A DNA stretch of 64,000 nucleotides from Verrucomicrobiia bacterium (lineage in GTDB: Bacteria; Verrucomicrobiota; Verrucomicrobiia; Verrucomicrobiales; DEV007): assembly GCA_030427505.1 (NCBI GenBank), contig JAUICH010000008.1, positions 210,456 through 274,455 of the forward strand, given 5' to 3'. Each line of letters starts with the position of its first letter. Positions within the stretch are counted from its first letter, which is position 1. Positions 44,401-51,632 of the stretch are shown piece by piece. The notes beneath the pieces were generated by a model. The model was not told where the DNA came from and searched no databases. It saw only the letters and a program-made list of their open reading frames with translations. The position numbers and the translations under genes were made by a program.

Positions 44401-45083
44401 TGGACGGTTACCTGCAACCCTCAGAGGTCGAGACCTTCGCGGATGAGAACGGCTTCTTCGAACTAAAAGGCGTGGTGCCCGGTTGGCTTTGGGTCAGGGC
44501 GGCCAACCCGAGGACGGGGAGCGCGCGCTTCGTTAAAGTCAGGGCCCGGACCGGAAGCCGGGACGTGGTGGCTGTACTGCCGGACGAACCCTACGAGTGG
44601 CATGAGGAGAAGATCACCGACCATACCGGAAAGCCCGCGCCACCGCTGAAGGTGGATACCTGGTTTAATACGGATGGGCCGCTGCCCGCGGCACAGCCAG
44701 GGAAGGTCCGTTTCCTGTGCTTTGTCGGTTTGGACCGGCCCTTGATCTTCTTTTCTAATACCTTGCCGGCCCTGCAAAAGATCCGGGAGGACTTTCCCAG
44801 TGATGAACTGGAGATCATCGCCGTGCACGGCTCCTGGCCCAGGGAAGAAGTCGCGGAAATCCTGAAGAGTGATTACCCGGACTTTGCCCTGCCGTTGGGA
44901 ATCGAGTCCGTGGACTCGCCGATGAGCGAGGCCTTTGGCATCCAGTATTGGCTGAACGTCGTGATCGACCGGGAGGGGAAGGTTGCGTATCAAAACCGCC
45001 GTGGCTGGAAGAAAGTCAGGGAAACGCTGGCGGAGCTATTGGGGGTGGAAGCCAAGGAAGAGGGCGAAAAGGCGGACAACTAG
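41439..45083 (+). CDS. BlaR1-type M56 metalloprotease fused to carboxypeptidase-regulatory repeats and a thioredoxin-like domain
   Basis: A 1214-residue protein. The N-terminal M56/BlaR1 part has several membrane helices and HELGH at residues 243-247, then ESERATDAWVLR with the further Glu. The next ~20-residue helix (VAVSGILILGLATVGLTQ) leads to a large extracytoplasmic part with at least five carboxypeptidase-regulatory-like motifs (GNPVPEAEV near 403, GTPVPNAFV near 612, GNPVPDATV near 804, GQPIEGARV near 889, GSPVAGALV near 977). The last ~145 residues resemble a TlpA/peroxiredoxin fold, but no CxxC is visible. It replaces the penicillin-binding sensor of classical BlaR1. It is coupled to blaI. 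Confidence 0.85.
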   Translation: MNESLSDLFHPLLIASRDAALMALAVGGVLALARHRIPAAWRHALWLLVAVRLALPVLPSSPLSWQRLLPSEAQGKGAEHGLVEAPLPEGALPAQSGHAVEPIPSPGVSGSHNEVPESNKTEVLSSPAVPETLGAGRVPWMALVLGLWLMGTGGILILGAGLTWRFRGRLKRFTHRNHPRQGEVEALLWELCQDLGIRRPPRPRLTEAVSAPALTGLFRPEILVPPAVLDRLDASGLRLVLLHELGHLRRADLWVNLGLSLLQAIHWFNPLVWWAFHRTRLESERATDAWVLRRAGEDGPSGYGETLLCLLEQVSKPKAATHAGVVSVLENPRDLHRRLAAIGRFTHRRNRLAVAVSGILILGLATVGLTQAPKQTGDPKAGATVSAASPDGEVLECIVKSADGNPVPEAEVFFYQYRQAGPGKDESVQPLGTTGKDGVIRVPVLPEWKENKWRLGVIAVRHPEAGYGIATASQMPPEPLEIGLERGLPLSFRVTGPKGDPVPELTLFVRSVQTPVLKSGKMDKGGFPRVWVEDLPDLPAGFWNATTDENGYCQIQGLPEGLYYVDHKDARFAQVPGQHAASFQHKPEAGGKEVNLQLMPASKIQGTVRLPDGTPVPNAFVKALEDYSYQMGGSAAEELTDENGHYELGRLLPSNYDLSVTLTGELEKDWVGIVRTEVQLAEGETLNHQDIAVVKGGLVTGKVTLSDTGEGAAGFDLGGTSVHATSPLHQWWSTTEADGTYRFRLPPGKRKVYPGGLPPEGYSRTSSDTGQQETVLDLKEGGTYGADFTLYREMEIQGVVVDAAGNPVPDATVTCPDIHNSFRQRDVITDEDGKFSLNLLPGTSRVQLIASHGDQLSQGGQWFELGEEARLELMAAPFAKATGQVVDEAGQPIEGARVAWTSETIRDIPTETFTDAGGHFQAEKILPGERIGFWASKDGYGENVEQADLIAGQTAEVPLITLLTADASLAGRVVDLSGSPVAGALVTVDGYLQPSEVETFADENGFFELKGVVPGWLWVRAANPRTGSARFVKVRARTGSRDVVAVLPDEPYEWHEEKITDHTGKPAPPLKVDTWFNTDGPLPAAQPGKVRFLCFVGLDRPLIFFSNTLPALQKIREDFPSDELEIIAVHGSWPREEVAEILKSDYPDFALPLGIESVDSPMSEAFGIQYWLNVVIDREGKVAYQNRRGWKKVRETLAELLGVEAKEEGEKADN

Positions 45084-45272
45084 CTTTGGCCATGAGGGTG
45101 GTGCCATGATGGCCTGGGTGCCCAAAAAACCGCTTGAGAACCGGCCCTGCATCGCTTAAGAAACAGGTCCGCAGACATACAGGTCGGCCGGAATTTTTAT
45201 TTAATTCTGTAAACAGACGCTAGACCCAAAATTTTTGGAATAGCCGAAGATTTACAGTAATTAAAAATCAGC

Positions 45273-45300
45273 TTGAAATTTCTATAAAAGCTGTAATAAT
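45273..45300 (+). promoter_or_regulatory. Probable sigma-70-type promoter of tRNA-Gly
   Basis: TTGAAA (45273-45278) and AATAAT (45295-45300) each match the consensus at five of six positions with a 16 bp spacer. They lie in an A+T-rich stretch, with the tRNA starting 16 bp downstream. The same transcript could include the exported protein that follows. 45084-45272 shows nothing else. Confidence 0.5.
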
Positions 45301-45315
45301 TTCGGTCAGTCGGCT

Positions 45316-45389
45316 GCGGGTATAGCTTAATGGTAAAGCCCCAGCCTTCCAAGCTGGTTATGCGAGTTCGATTCTCGCTACCCGCTCCA
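45316..45389 (+). tRNA. tRNA-Gly (anticodon TCC)
   Basis: A full cloverleaf is readable: acceptor GCGGGTA (45316-45322) pairs with TACCCGC (45379-45385), the D stem is GCTT/AAGC, and the anticodon stem CCAGC/GCTGG has loop CTTCCAA, with TCC at 45348-45350. The T stem is GCGAG/CTCGC with loop TTCGATT. The CCA end is encoded (45387-45389). It decodes GGA and, by wobble, other Gly codons. Confidence 0.97.
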
Positions 45390-45420
45390 TTTCTCCTTCA
45401 CCCGAGCCTGTGTGTGCGAT

Positions 45421-46221
45421 ATGAAAACGCCTTCCCGTCTTTCGGCCGCCTTGGCGGTGGCCTGTCTCGCCGCTTTGAGTGGCAATGCCCAAGCAGGGCC
45501 TGATTGCGCCGCCGTGGGAGACCGGGTCAGTTCCGCCGTGGCCGCCAATCCCGATCAGATCCTGACCGTGGTGGAAGACGCGCTCATCGCCTACAACGAG
45601 TGCTCCTGCGAAATCATCACCGCCGCCCTTCAGTCGTCCGGGGCGGATGCTGCTTTGACCGAGAAGATCGTCTTTGTCGCCGTGAAGACCGCGCCCACCT
45701 CGGCGCCTTCCATCGCCGAATGCGCCATTGCCGCCCGGCCTGAGCAAACCGACGCCATCCGGAAAGCCTTCGCCGATGCATTCAATGGCTCCGACGTTCC
45801 TGAAGTGACTGAGGTCAAACCGAAACCGGAACCGGCCAAGGCTGAGAAAAAGGAGACCGGCTCTGCTTCGAATGCGACCTCGGGCTCCTCCTATTACTAC
45901 GACGGGGGTAAGGAAGTCGCGGTTTACGGCGGCGACGCTGGCGGGAAGGAAGTTTACTACGATTCGCTGGAGATGGATTATTCGAAATCGCCTTCTCCCG
46001 GACTTTCCTACGAAAGCAGCGAGTCGGTCTTTGGCGGTGCCCCGCTGGCGATGAATCAGATCCTGCTGGTTCCGCCGGTAGCTGCCTCGCGGCCCACGGT
46101 GGTCGAAGAGGTGAAAGTCATCAAGAAAGTGGAGACCAAGACAGTGACGAAGCGGATCGTCGTCATTCCACCGCCGCAGGTGCCGCAGACTCCCTCATCA
46201 CCCACGGCCACGAGTCCCTAA
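45421..46221 (+). CDS. Exported protein of unknown function
   Basis: A 266-residue protein from the ATG at 45421. A signal peptide (LSAALAVACLAALSGNAQA) is followed by a helical domain of about 100 residues with four Cys (PDCAAVGDRV, NECSCEIITAAL, IAECAIAARP). A Pro/Lys/Glu linker, a Tyr/Gly/Ser-rich part (SSYYYDGG) and a C-terminal segment of alternating Lys/Val and Pro complete it. It begins 32 bp after the tRNA, and a probable terminator lies 28 bp after its stop. Its position before the polysaccharide export genes suggests an envelope role, but there is no direct evidence. Confidence 0.7.
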   Translation: MKTPSRLSAALAVACLAALSGNAQAGPDCAAVGDRVSSAVAANPDQILTVVEDALIAYNECSCEIITAALQSSGADAALTEKIVFVAVKTAPTSAPSIAECAIAARPEQTDAIRKAFADAFNGSDVPEVTEVKPKPEPAKAEKKETGSASNATSGSSYYYDGGKEVAVYGGDAGGKEVYYDSLEMDYSKSPSPGLSYESSESVFGGAPLAMNQILLVPPVAASRPTVVEEVKVIKKVETKTVTKRIVVIPPPQVPQTPSSPTATSP

Positions 46222-46249
46222 GTTCCCCGGAAAGCGAAAATTTCCCAGG

Positions 46250-46280
46250 AAGGCCTGCCGAATTGCGCGGGCCTTTTTCT
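46250..46280 (+). terminator. Rho-independent terminator
   Basis: AAGGCCTGC (46250-46258) pairs with GCGGGCCTT (46267-46275) over nine base pairs with one G-T wobble and an eight-base loop. The final TT of the stem runs into TTTCTT. It would end the tRNA-Gly/exported-protein transcript. The remaining gap to 46421 is A+T-rich and probably holds the promoter of the next gene. Confidence 0.7.
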
Positions 46281-46421
46281 TGTACGGAGGGACGAAATAC
46301 ACCAGGCGGAGAGAGTGTGTCTCAGGATGGCGGATACGGAAATTCCCTTAAATATTAAGTCTTGCGTAATTTTAAAAACTCATCATAATTATAGAAGCTT
46401 TGGAATTTCCTCGGGCTCCCT

Positions 46422-47627
46422 ATGAAGTTTTTTTTAACCGCCCTCATCGCTCTAGTTTGCCTCTCGGCTACGCTTCCTGCTTCAGCTCAGGGGCTTCTCG
46501 GGATTGGGAAAGGTGAAAGCGGCTCAGACCTGCAAAAGTCCAACCCCCTGCGGTTCACCGTTGGAGTGGAGGGAGGGTACGACTCCAATGTCACCACCGC
46601 TCCGGACGGGGAGGAAGAGGACTCCTTTTACATCGGGGCTGGCATCGGGGCTTCCTACGCGCTGGCCACGAAGGTATCTCGCCTGGAGATCGGCGGCAGT
46701 TTCAATACTTTTTACTATCTGGACACTGGCGACGCGGATGACGAGTTGTTTTACAATGCCCGCCTCACCGCGAACCTGACCCATCAGATTAGCCGCCGCG
46801 TCAGTTTTTCGAATACGGGCTACATCGCCTATGAAGTCGAACCTGATTATCTGATCGGGGCTTCGGTTTCGCTGAGAGACGATCAATATCTATACGGATA
46901 CAACCGGGCCTCGATGAGCTTTCAGCTCACCAACCGGCTTTCCACCGTGTCCCACTACACCATCAGCGGCATCCAGTATGAAGACAGCGTGCTGGGGCGG
47001 CAGGAGGACCGGTTGAGTCACCTCATTGGCCAGCAGGTTCGCTATTCGCTGAACCGGGTGACGACCGCCACGGCGGAGTACCGCTTCGGCATCGTGAACT
47101 TTCAGTCAGCGCCCAATGACTCCATCTCGCACTACGCTCTCGCGGGCCTGGAACATCAGTTTTCACCCTATACGACGGGGACGGTCGCGGCTGGCGCCGA
47201 GTACCGGGACTTCGATCGCTACGACAGCCTGACCCGTCCCTACGGGGAAGCCTCCCTCCGTTACAAGCTGACGGACGACACTACCCTGAGCTGGCTGGGC
47301 CGCGTGGGTCTGGAAGACAGCGAGCTGGGCGACTACCACGACCGCTACAGCTACCGCACCGGCCTCGTCGCCACTCATGGCTTTACGCCGCGGGTGAGAG
47401 GCACCTTGGGAGTCAGCTATGTGCACAGCGAATTCGATGCCAGGGGCGACAGCGACCTGGATGACCTGAGTGACGACGCGGTCAGCCTGCAACTGGGCGT
47501 TTCCTACCGCATCTATCAAAACGTGGATCTGAACGCCGGTTACACCTACACCACCATTTATACCGGTGACAGCCTGCGGGACTACGACCGGCACCGGGCG
47601 AATGTAGGCGTCAGTTCCACCTTCTAA
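46422..47627 (+). CDS. Outer-membrane beta-barrel protein of a polysaccharide export locus
   Basis: A 401-residue protein with a signal peptide (FLTALIALVCLSATLPASAQ). The rest consists of alternating amphipathic strands with many Tyr, Gly and Ser residues (LRFTVGVEGGYDSNVTT; FYIGAGIGASYAL; YRTGLVATHG) and ends in VSSTF with a C-terminal Phe, typical of an outer-membrane barrel. It matches the general pattern of the outer-membrane proteins encoded next to Wzc/GumC-type genes (EpsL-like or BBP2-like). It is followed after 148 bp by the tyrosine kinase gene. Membership in the export system is inferred from position. Confidence 0.78.
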   Translation: MKFFLTALIALVCLSATLPASAQGLLGIGKGESGSDLQKSNPLRFTVGVEGGYDSNVTTAPDGEEEDSFYIGAGIGASYALATKVSRLEIGGSFNTFYYLDTGDADDELFYNARLTANLTHQISRRVSFSNTGYIAYEVEPDYLIGASVSLRDDQYLYGYNRASMSFQLTNRLSTVSHYTISGIQYEDSVLGRQEDRLSHLIGQQVRYSLNRVTTATAEYRFGIVNFQSAPNDSISHYALAGLEHQFSPYTTGTVAAGAEYRDFDRYDSLTRPYGEASLRYKLTDDTTLSWLGRVGLEDSELGDYHDRYSYRTGLVATHGFTPRVRGTLGVSYVHSEFDARGDSDLDDLSDDAVSLQLGVSYRIYQNVDLNAGYTYTTIYTGDSLRDYDRHRANVGVSSTF

Positions 47628-47775
47628 CGGGCCTTCGGTTATTCCTGGGCGGGCTAAAAACCGAAGAGTACGTTTTGGTTCTGTTCGAACTCCAAAGCCG
47701 GCGCTAAGATGTGGTGAAATTTAGCTAGGAAATATTGATTATTTACGATTTCTTACTATCTTCATAATTTCCAAC

Positions 47776-49974
47776 ATGACTCGTCCCGCGCCGGAAGAGG
47801 GCCTTCACGCTCGCGATTACCTCCAGATCATCCGGAATCGGCTGCCGATTATTCTGCTGACCTTTGCATTGGTCTTTCTGACGGCGGTGGCCGTCACCCA
47901 TATCCTGCCCAAAGAATACCTGGGGCGCGCTTCTTTGGAGATCGTTCAGAATGACGAGGACCTGAACGTCTTTCAAAGTCCTAACGGCGCCGCCGTGGCT
48001 GAGCTGGCGCAGATGAATTTCATCCAGACTCAGTTCGAGATCATTTCCAGCCAGCAGACGCTGTATCGTGTCATCGAAGAGAATGACCTGATCTCCAAGT
48101 GGAACGCGGGCACCAAGCAGAATGCCTACCGCATATTGCTGAAAAAGCTGGATACCAGCGCCCGCCGGAACACCAACATCATCGACATCGAGGTGTATGC
48201 GGACTCCCCCGATGAAGCCTCGGAACTGGCCAACGCCATTGCCAAAAGCTACTCCGACCGGCGCCTGGAGAGCGAGAAGGCCCGCATGGACAAGGCGCTG
48301 ACCGCTCTGAACAACGAACTCGAACACCAGCGCGAGGTCGTGAACGGCCTCCGCGACGAGATGCTGGCTCTGATGCGGAAATATGACGTGGTGGACCTGG
48401 ACACTTCCGGCCGCTTCACCGGGCTGACCGGAGAGGCGATGACCGCCACGCCCCGGGTGCTGGAACAGAGCGAGCTGGACCTGTACAACAACCGGCAGAG
48501 CATCGAGAAGATCCGCACCCAGATCGAAAAGCTGAAAAACCTCAGCGGAGACGAGTTGATCGAACAGGCCGTGTCTTTGGACGTGGCGGACGTCACCGTT
48601 CAGGAGTTGTACCCGCAGTATCTCATGGAGCAGAAGGAAAAGGAAAAGCTGCTCAATGACGGTCTGGGCCCCAGACATCCCAAAGTGCTTTCCATGCAGG
48701 CACAGGCGGACAAAACCCGGCAACTACTGGAGGGTGGGGTGGAAAACATCCGCAGAACCTTGCAGACCCAGTTGGAGATCGCGGAAGAGGCTCTGACTAA
48801 AATCGAAACGCTGCACGATCAGAAGGCTGACGAGTCCATGACCGAGCGGGAAACCCACGTGGCCTACGCGGAAGCGAAGAACGAGTACGAGACTCAGCGG
48901 TCCAATCTTCAGGCCATGTATGAGAAACTCTACCAGGCGAAGATCGATCAGAACATGACGAGCACGCCTATCCAGGTGCACGAGATGGCCGAGCCCAACC
49001 CCAGCCCCGCGAAACCCAATGTACCGCTGAACCTCATCCTCGGTGGCATTGTGGGTCTGGGCATGGGGATCGGCCTGGCCTTCTTCCTGGAATACATGGA
49101 CAACAGCGTGAAGACGCTGGAGGAAGTGGAAAACCTCATGGGTGTGCCCGTGCTGGCCGTGGTGCCGGAAGAAGTGAGCATCCTGCTCTACGATGGGCCG
49201 AACTCGCCCGACGCGGAGGCCTACCGCATCCTGCGAACGAACATTGAGTTCAACCGGCGCAATACCAACGCCAACGCCATTTCCGTGACCAGCGGCACGC
49301 CGGGGGAGGGCAAGTCCACCACCCTGGCGAACCTGGCCTATGTCTGTGCCCAGGGTGGGTATACCACGCTCCTGATCGATGCTGACCTGCGCCGTCCCAA
49401 GCTGCACCATTACCTGGGCTATCAGAACAGCGTGGGTTTGAGCAACTACCTGACTTCCAACGTGCCGTTGGAGGAAGTGGTAGTGCGCTCCCATGTGGAC
49501 AATCTGTGGTTCTTGCCCAGCGGGCCCGCGCCGGAGGATCCCGCCGGCGTGCTGAACTCCGCCAAGATGACCGAGCTGATCGACGAAATGAAGAGTCGCT
49601 TCGACGTCGTCCTGATCGACTCCCCGCCCATCCTGGGTGTGAGCGACGCTTCCGTGCTGACCAACCTTGCGGATCTTACCATGGTGGTCATCCAGCACCG
49701 CAAGGTGCCGCAGAAGACCTTGCAGCGGGTACGGCAGAGCGTCGAAAACGCCGGCGGACACATGATCGGCGTGGTGCTGAACAACGTGGACCTCCGCAGC
49801 GATGGTCAGTATCAGTACTACACCAGCTATTACACGTATTACACGCAGCCCAAATCGACGTCGCGCCAGGGCAAACCCGCTTCCCGCCGGTCGAAGAACC
49901 AAGCGCCCAATTCCCGGATGCAACCCGCCAACCAGTTCGAACTGGACGAGGATGACTACAACGAGTTGTACTAA
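47776..49974 (+). CDS. Polysaccharide chain-length regulator / tyrosine autokinase (Wzc-like)
   Basis: A 732-residue protein. The N-terminal Wzz domain has its first membrane helix near residues 25-45 (LPIILLTFALVFLTAVAVTH). A long coiled-coil periplasmic part follows, then a second helix near 416-440 (LILGGIVGLGMGIGLAFFLE). The cytoplasmic BY-kinase domain has Walker A SGTPGEGKST (Lys513), Walker A' LLIDADLRRP and Walker B VLIDSPPILG. A C-terminal cluster of seven Tyr (residues 679-689) is the usual autophosphorylation site. These proteins control export and length of exopolysaccharide or capsule. The next gene follows after four bases. Confidence 0.93.
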   Translation: MTRPAPEEGLHARDYLQIIRNRLPIILLTFALVFLTAVAVTHILPKEYLGRASLEIVQNDEDLNVFQSPNGAAVAELAQMNFIQTQFEIISSQQTLYRVIEENDLISKWNAGTKQNAYRILLKKLDTSARRNTNIIDIEVYADSPDEASELANAIAKSYSDRRLESEKARMDKALTALNNELEHQREVVNGLRDEMLALMRKYDVVDLDTSGRFTGLTGEAMTATPRVLEQSELDLYNNRQSIEKIRTQIEKLKNLSGDELIEQAVSLDVADVTVQELYPQYLMEQKEKEKLLNDGLGPRHPKVLSMQAQADKTRQLLEGGVENIRRTLQTQLEIAEEALTKIETLHDQKADESMTERETHVAYAEAKNEYETQRSNLQAMYEKLYQAKIDQNMTSTPIQVHEMAEPNPSPAKPNVPLNLILGGIVGLGMGIGLAFFLEYMDNSVKTLEEVENLMGVPVLAVVPEEVSILLYDGPNSPDAEAYRILRTNIEFNRRNTNANAISVTSGTPGEGKSTTLANLAYVCAQGGYTTLLIDADLRRPKLHHYLGYQNSVGLSNYLTSNVPLEEVVVRSHVDNLWFLPSGPAPEDPAGVLNSAKMTELIDEMKSRFDVVLIDSPPILGVSDASVLTNLADLTMVVIQHRKVPQKTLQRVRQSVENAGGHMIGVVLNNVDLRSDGQYQYYTSYYTYYTQPKSTSRQGKPASRRSKNQAPNSRMQPANQFELDEDDYNELY

Positions 49975-49978
49975 CCCC

Positions 49979-50608
49979 ATGCGCGTTGTTCCCAACGTGT
50001 TTCGAACGTCCTTGCCGGTTTTGAAAGCAAACTGGCAACGGCGCCTTTTCGTACTTTGGGCGATCACTGTGTCGCTGGGGGGTGTGGTACAGACCCGCGC
50101 GGATGAAGCCACGCTTCGTCCGGGCGACAAGATCCGGCTCGAGATTAAGGGCGTGCCCGACTACGAGAAACTGGACATCAATGGCGAGTACACCATTGGG
50201 GAAGAAGGCACTATTCCCTTGCCCTACATTTCCAACCCCCACGCGGCGGGGGAAAAGCCCTCCATTCTGGCCCGGAAGATCGAGCAAGCCTACCGCTCCG
50301 CCGAGATCTATACCAATCCCACCATCGTAATCAATGCCGACTCCGACGCCAGCCAGCGGGTGGTCTCCGTGACTGGCGGGGTGACGCGAAACGGAGCGTT
50401 GAATTACTATGACGGCATGACCTTGCTGGATGCCATATCCCAGTCCGGCGGCCTGACGGACTTTGCGAAGCAGAAAGATGTAAAGGTCATTCGCGGCCAG
50501 CAGGTGTCCGTACACAATCTGGACGCCGTGATTCGCGACACCCGGTTGAATATCACTCTAAGGCCGGGGGACAACATCGTCGTCCCGGAATCGGGCCGGA
50601 AGTTGTAG
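49979..50608 (+). CDS. Polysaccharide export protein (Wza-like, short, no lipobox)
   Basis: A 209-residue protein from the ATG at 49979, four bases after the kinase stop. A signal peptide ends near TRADEATLRPG. It contains the Poly_export start ATLRPGDKIRLEIKG, TIPLPYI, and an SLBB domain (VVSVTGGVTRNGALNYYDGM, LLDAISQSGGL). Full-length Wza is a lipoprotein of about 360 residues that forms the outer-membrane channel. This one has a single SLBB domain, no lipid-anchoring Cys and no C-terminal transmembrane helix, so it is probably periplasmic and works with the outer-membrane barrel encoded upstream. Confidence 0.88.
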   Translation: MRVVPNVFRTSLPVLKANWQRRLFVLWAITVSLGGVVQTRADEATLRPGDKIRLEIKGVPDYEKLDINGEYTIGEEGTIPLPYISNPHAAGEKPSILARKIEQAYRSAEIYTNPTIVINADSDASQRVVSVTGGVTRNGALNYYDGMTLLDAISQSGGLTDFAKQKDVKVIRGQQVSVHNLDAVIRDTRLNITLRPGDNIVVPESGRKL

Positions 50609-50775
50609 GAGGTTGCGCTTTAGTTTGCGGGGGGGAATGGAGCGATCGCTTTCGCTATTCCGTCGCTTCTTTGTCCCATTCACCAGTAGGCCTGGCCGCG
50701 TATGGGAGATTTTTTGGGTCTGGTCTTGTTTTCCCGGAGGCCATCGGGTTTGAGGGAATGAATGAATGCTAGGAC

Positions 50776-51318
50776 GAATGGCACTCGGTTAAGCGCGGTG
50801 ACCGGTCAAATCGAGCCCTTCAACGGCGGCGACTGGCACTGACAGATCCCCGATGAAATCGCTTAACCGGGGTCTCAGGGCCGGAGGGCCAAAGGCGCGG
50901 CGCATACCAGCCTGGGGCGCGAGCCCCAGGAAAACGGTTCCCCATGAATATCGAGGGCCGTAGGTCCGGCGCACCCCCCTTCCCTGGGGATGGCGGCGGA
51001 GTCACGGCGCGCCCGGATGCGCCGGGCCTTGACTTCGCTTTGCTCGCCCCCTGGGCTGCCCTGCCGGGCAGTCTACCTGCGCTTCGCTTCGGTTCAGCCC
51101 TCGAAATTTGTCAATCCGCCTAACCTGGGCCTTTGGCCCAGGCTGGTATGCGCCGCGCCGTTGGCGCTCATCACCGGCGGAGTACGATCAGCCAGGCCCG
51201 GCCCGCGAAACTTTGGGGCGCACATCCGGCGAGAAGGCCACGCGATACCTGTCCGGAAATTGCGTCGCAATTGGATCCCGCAACAGGCCCGGTCACCACG
51301 CTTATCCGAGTGCCATTC
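50776..51318. mobile_element. 543 bp non-autonomous element (IS4-like MITE) with 10 bp target duplication
   Basis: The terminal inverted repeats 50776-50805 and 51289-51318 agree at 28 of 30 positions and begin GAATGGCACTCGG. They are flanked by perfect 10 bp direct repeats ATGCTAGGAC (50766-50775 and 51319-51328). Inside, a further inverted pair of 23 bp (50894-50916 and 51137-51159) adjoins two hairpins, CCTGGGGC/GCCCCAGG (50911-50930) and CCTGGGCC/GGCCCAGG (51124-51142). No transposase frame is intact. The ends match the 93 bp element at 7661-7753. A 10-bp duplication is typical of the IS4 family, but no sequence search was possible. Confidence 0.88.
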
Positions 51319-51610
51319 ATGCTAGGACCGCGTTTGCCAAACCTGTCCCACCGTGCCTCCGGTTCCCACCCCAAAGCGATGGTCCGAACCGGACTGGCAG
51401 ACAGATCACCGCAGTCCAAGGACGCTACACGTCCCCGTTAGCGTTGAAATTCGGGGAGACCTTTGTGAGAAGCGAATCCGGTAGGGTACCGCCGAGCCTA
51501 TGTGATATGCGGGTACGGATCCGGAAGGATCTCCGCACCGAAATAGGATCTTCGTTTCAATACCCCGCTTTCCGCGGAGCAACCCGACGGGGACATTTCC
51601 GCATTCGATT

Positions 51611-51632
51611 CCGCCAGCTCAGTTGCTGGCGG
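51611..51632. other. Hairpin at the stop of the M16 peptidase gene
   Basis: CCGCCAGC (51611-51618) and GCTGGCGG (51625-51632) form a perfect 8 bp stem around the stop codon of the minus-strand peptidase gene. No run of T follows on that strand, so it is not a standard terminator. It may stabilise the transcript end. 51329-51610 holds no recognisable gene. Confidence 0.4.

Noticed and set aside
48724..50130. A 468-codon minus-strand frame
   Set aside because: Antisense to the tyrosine kinase and Wza-like genes, which both have clear domains.
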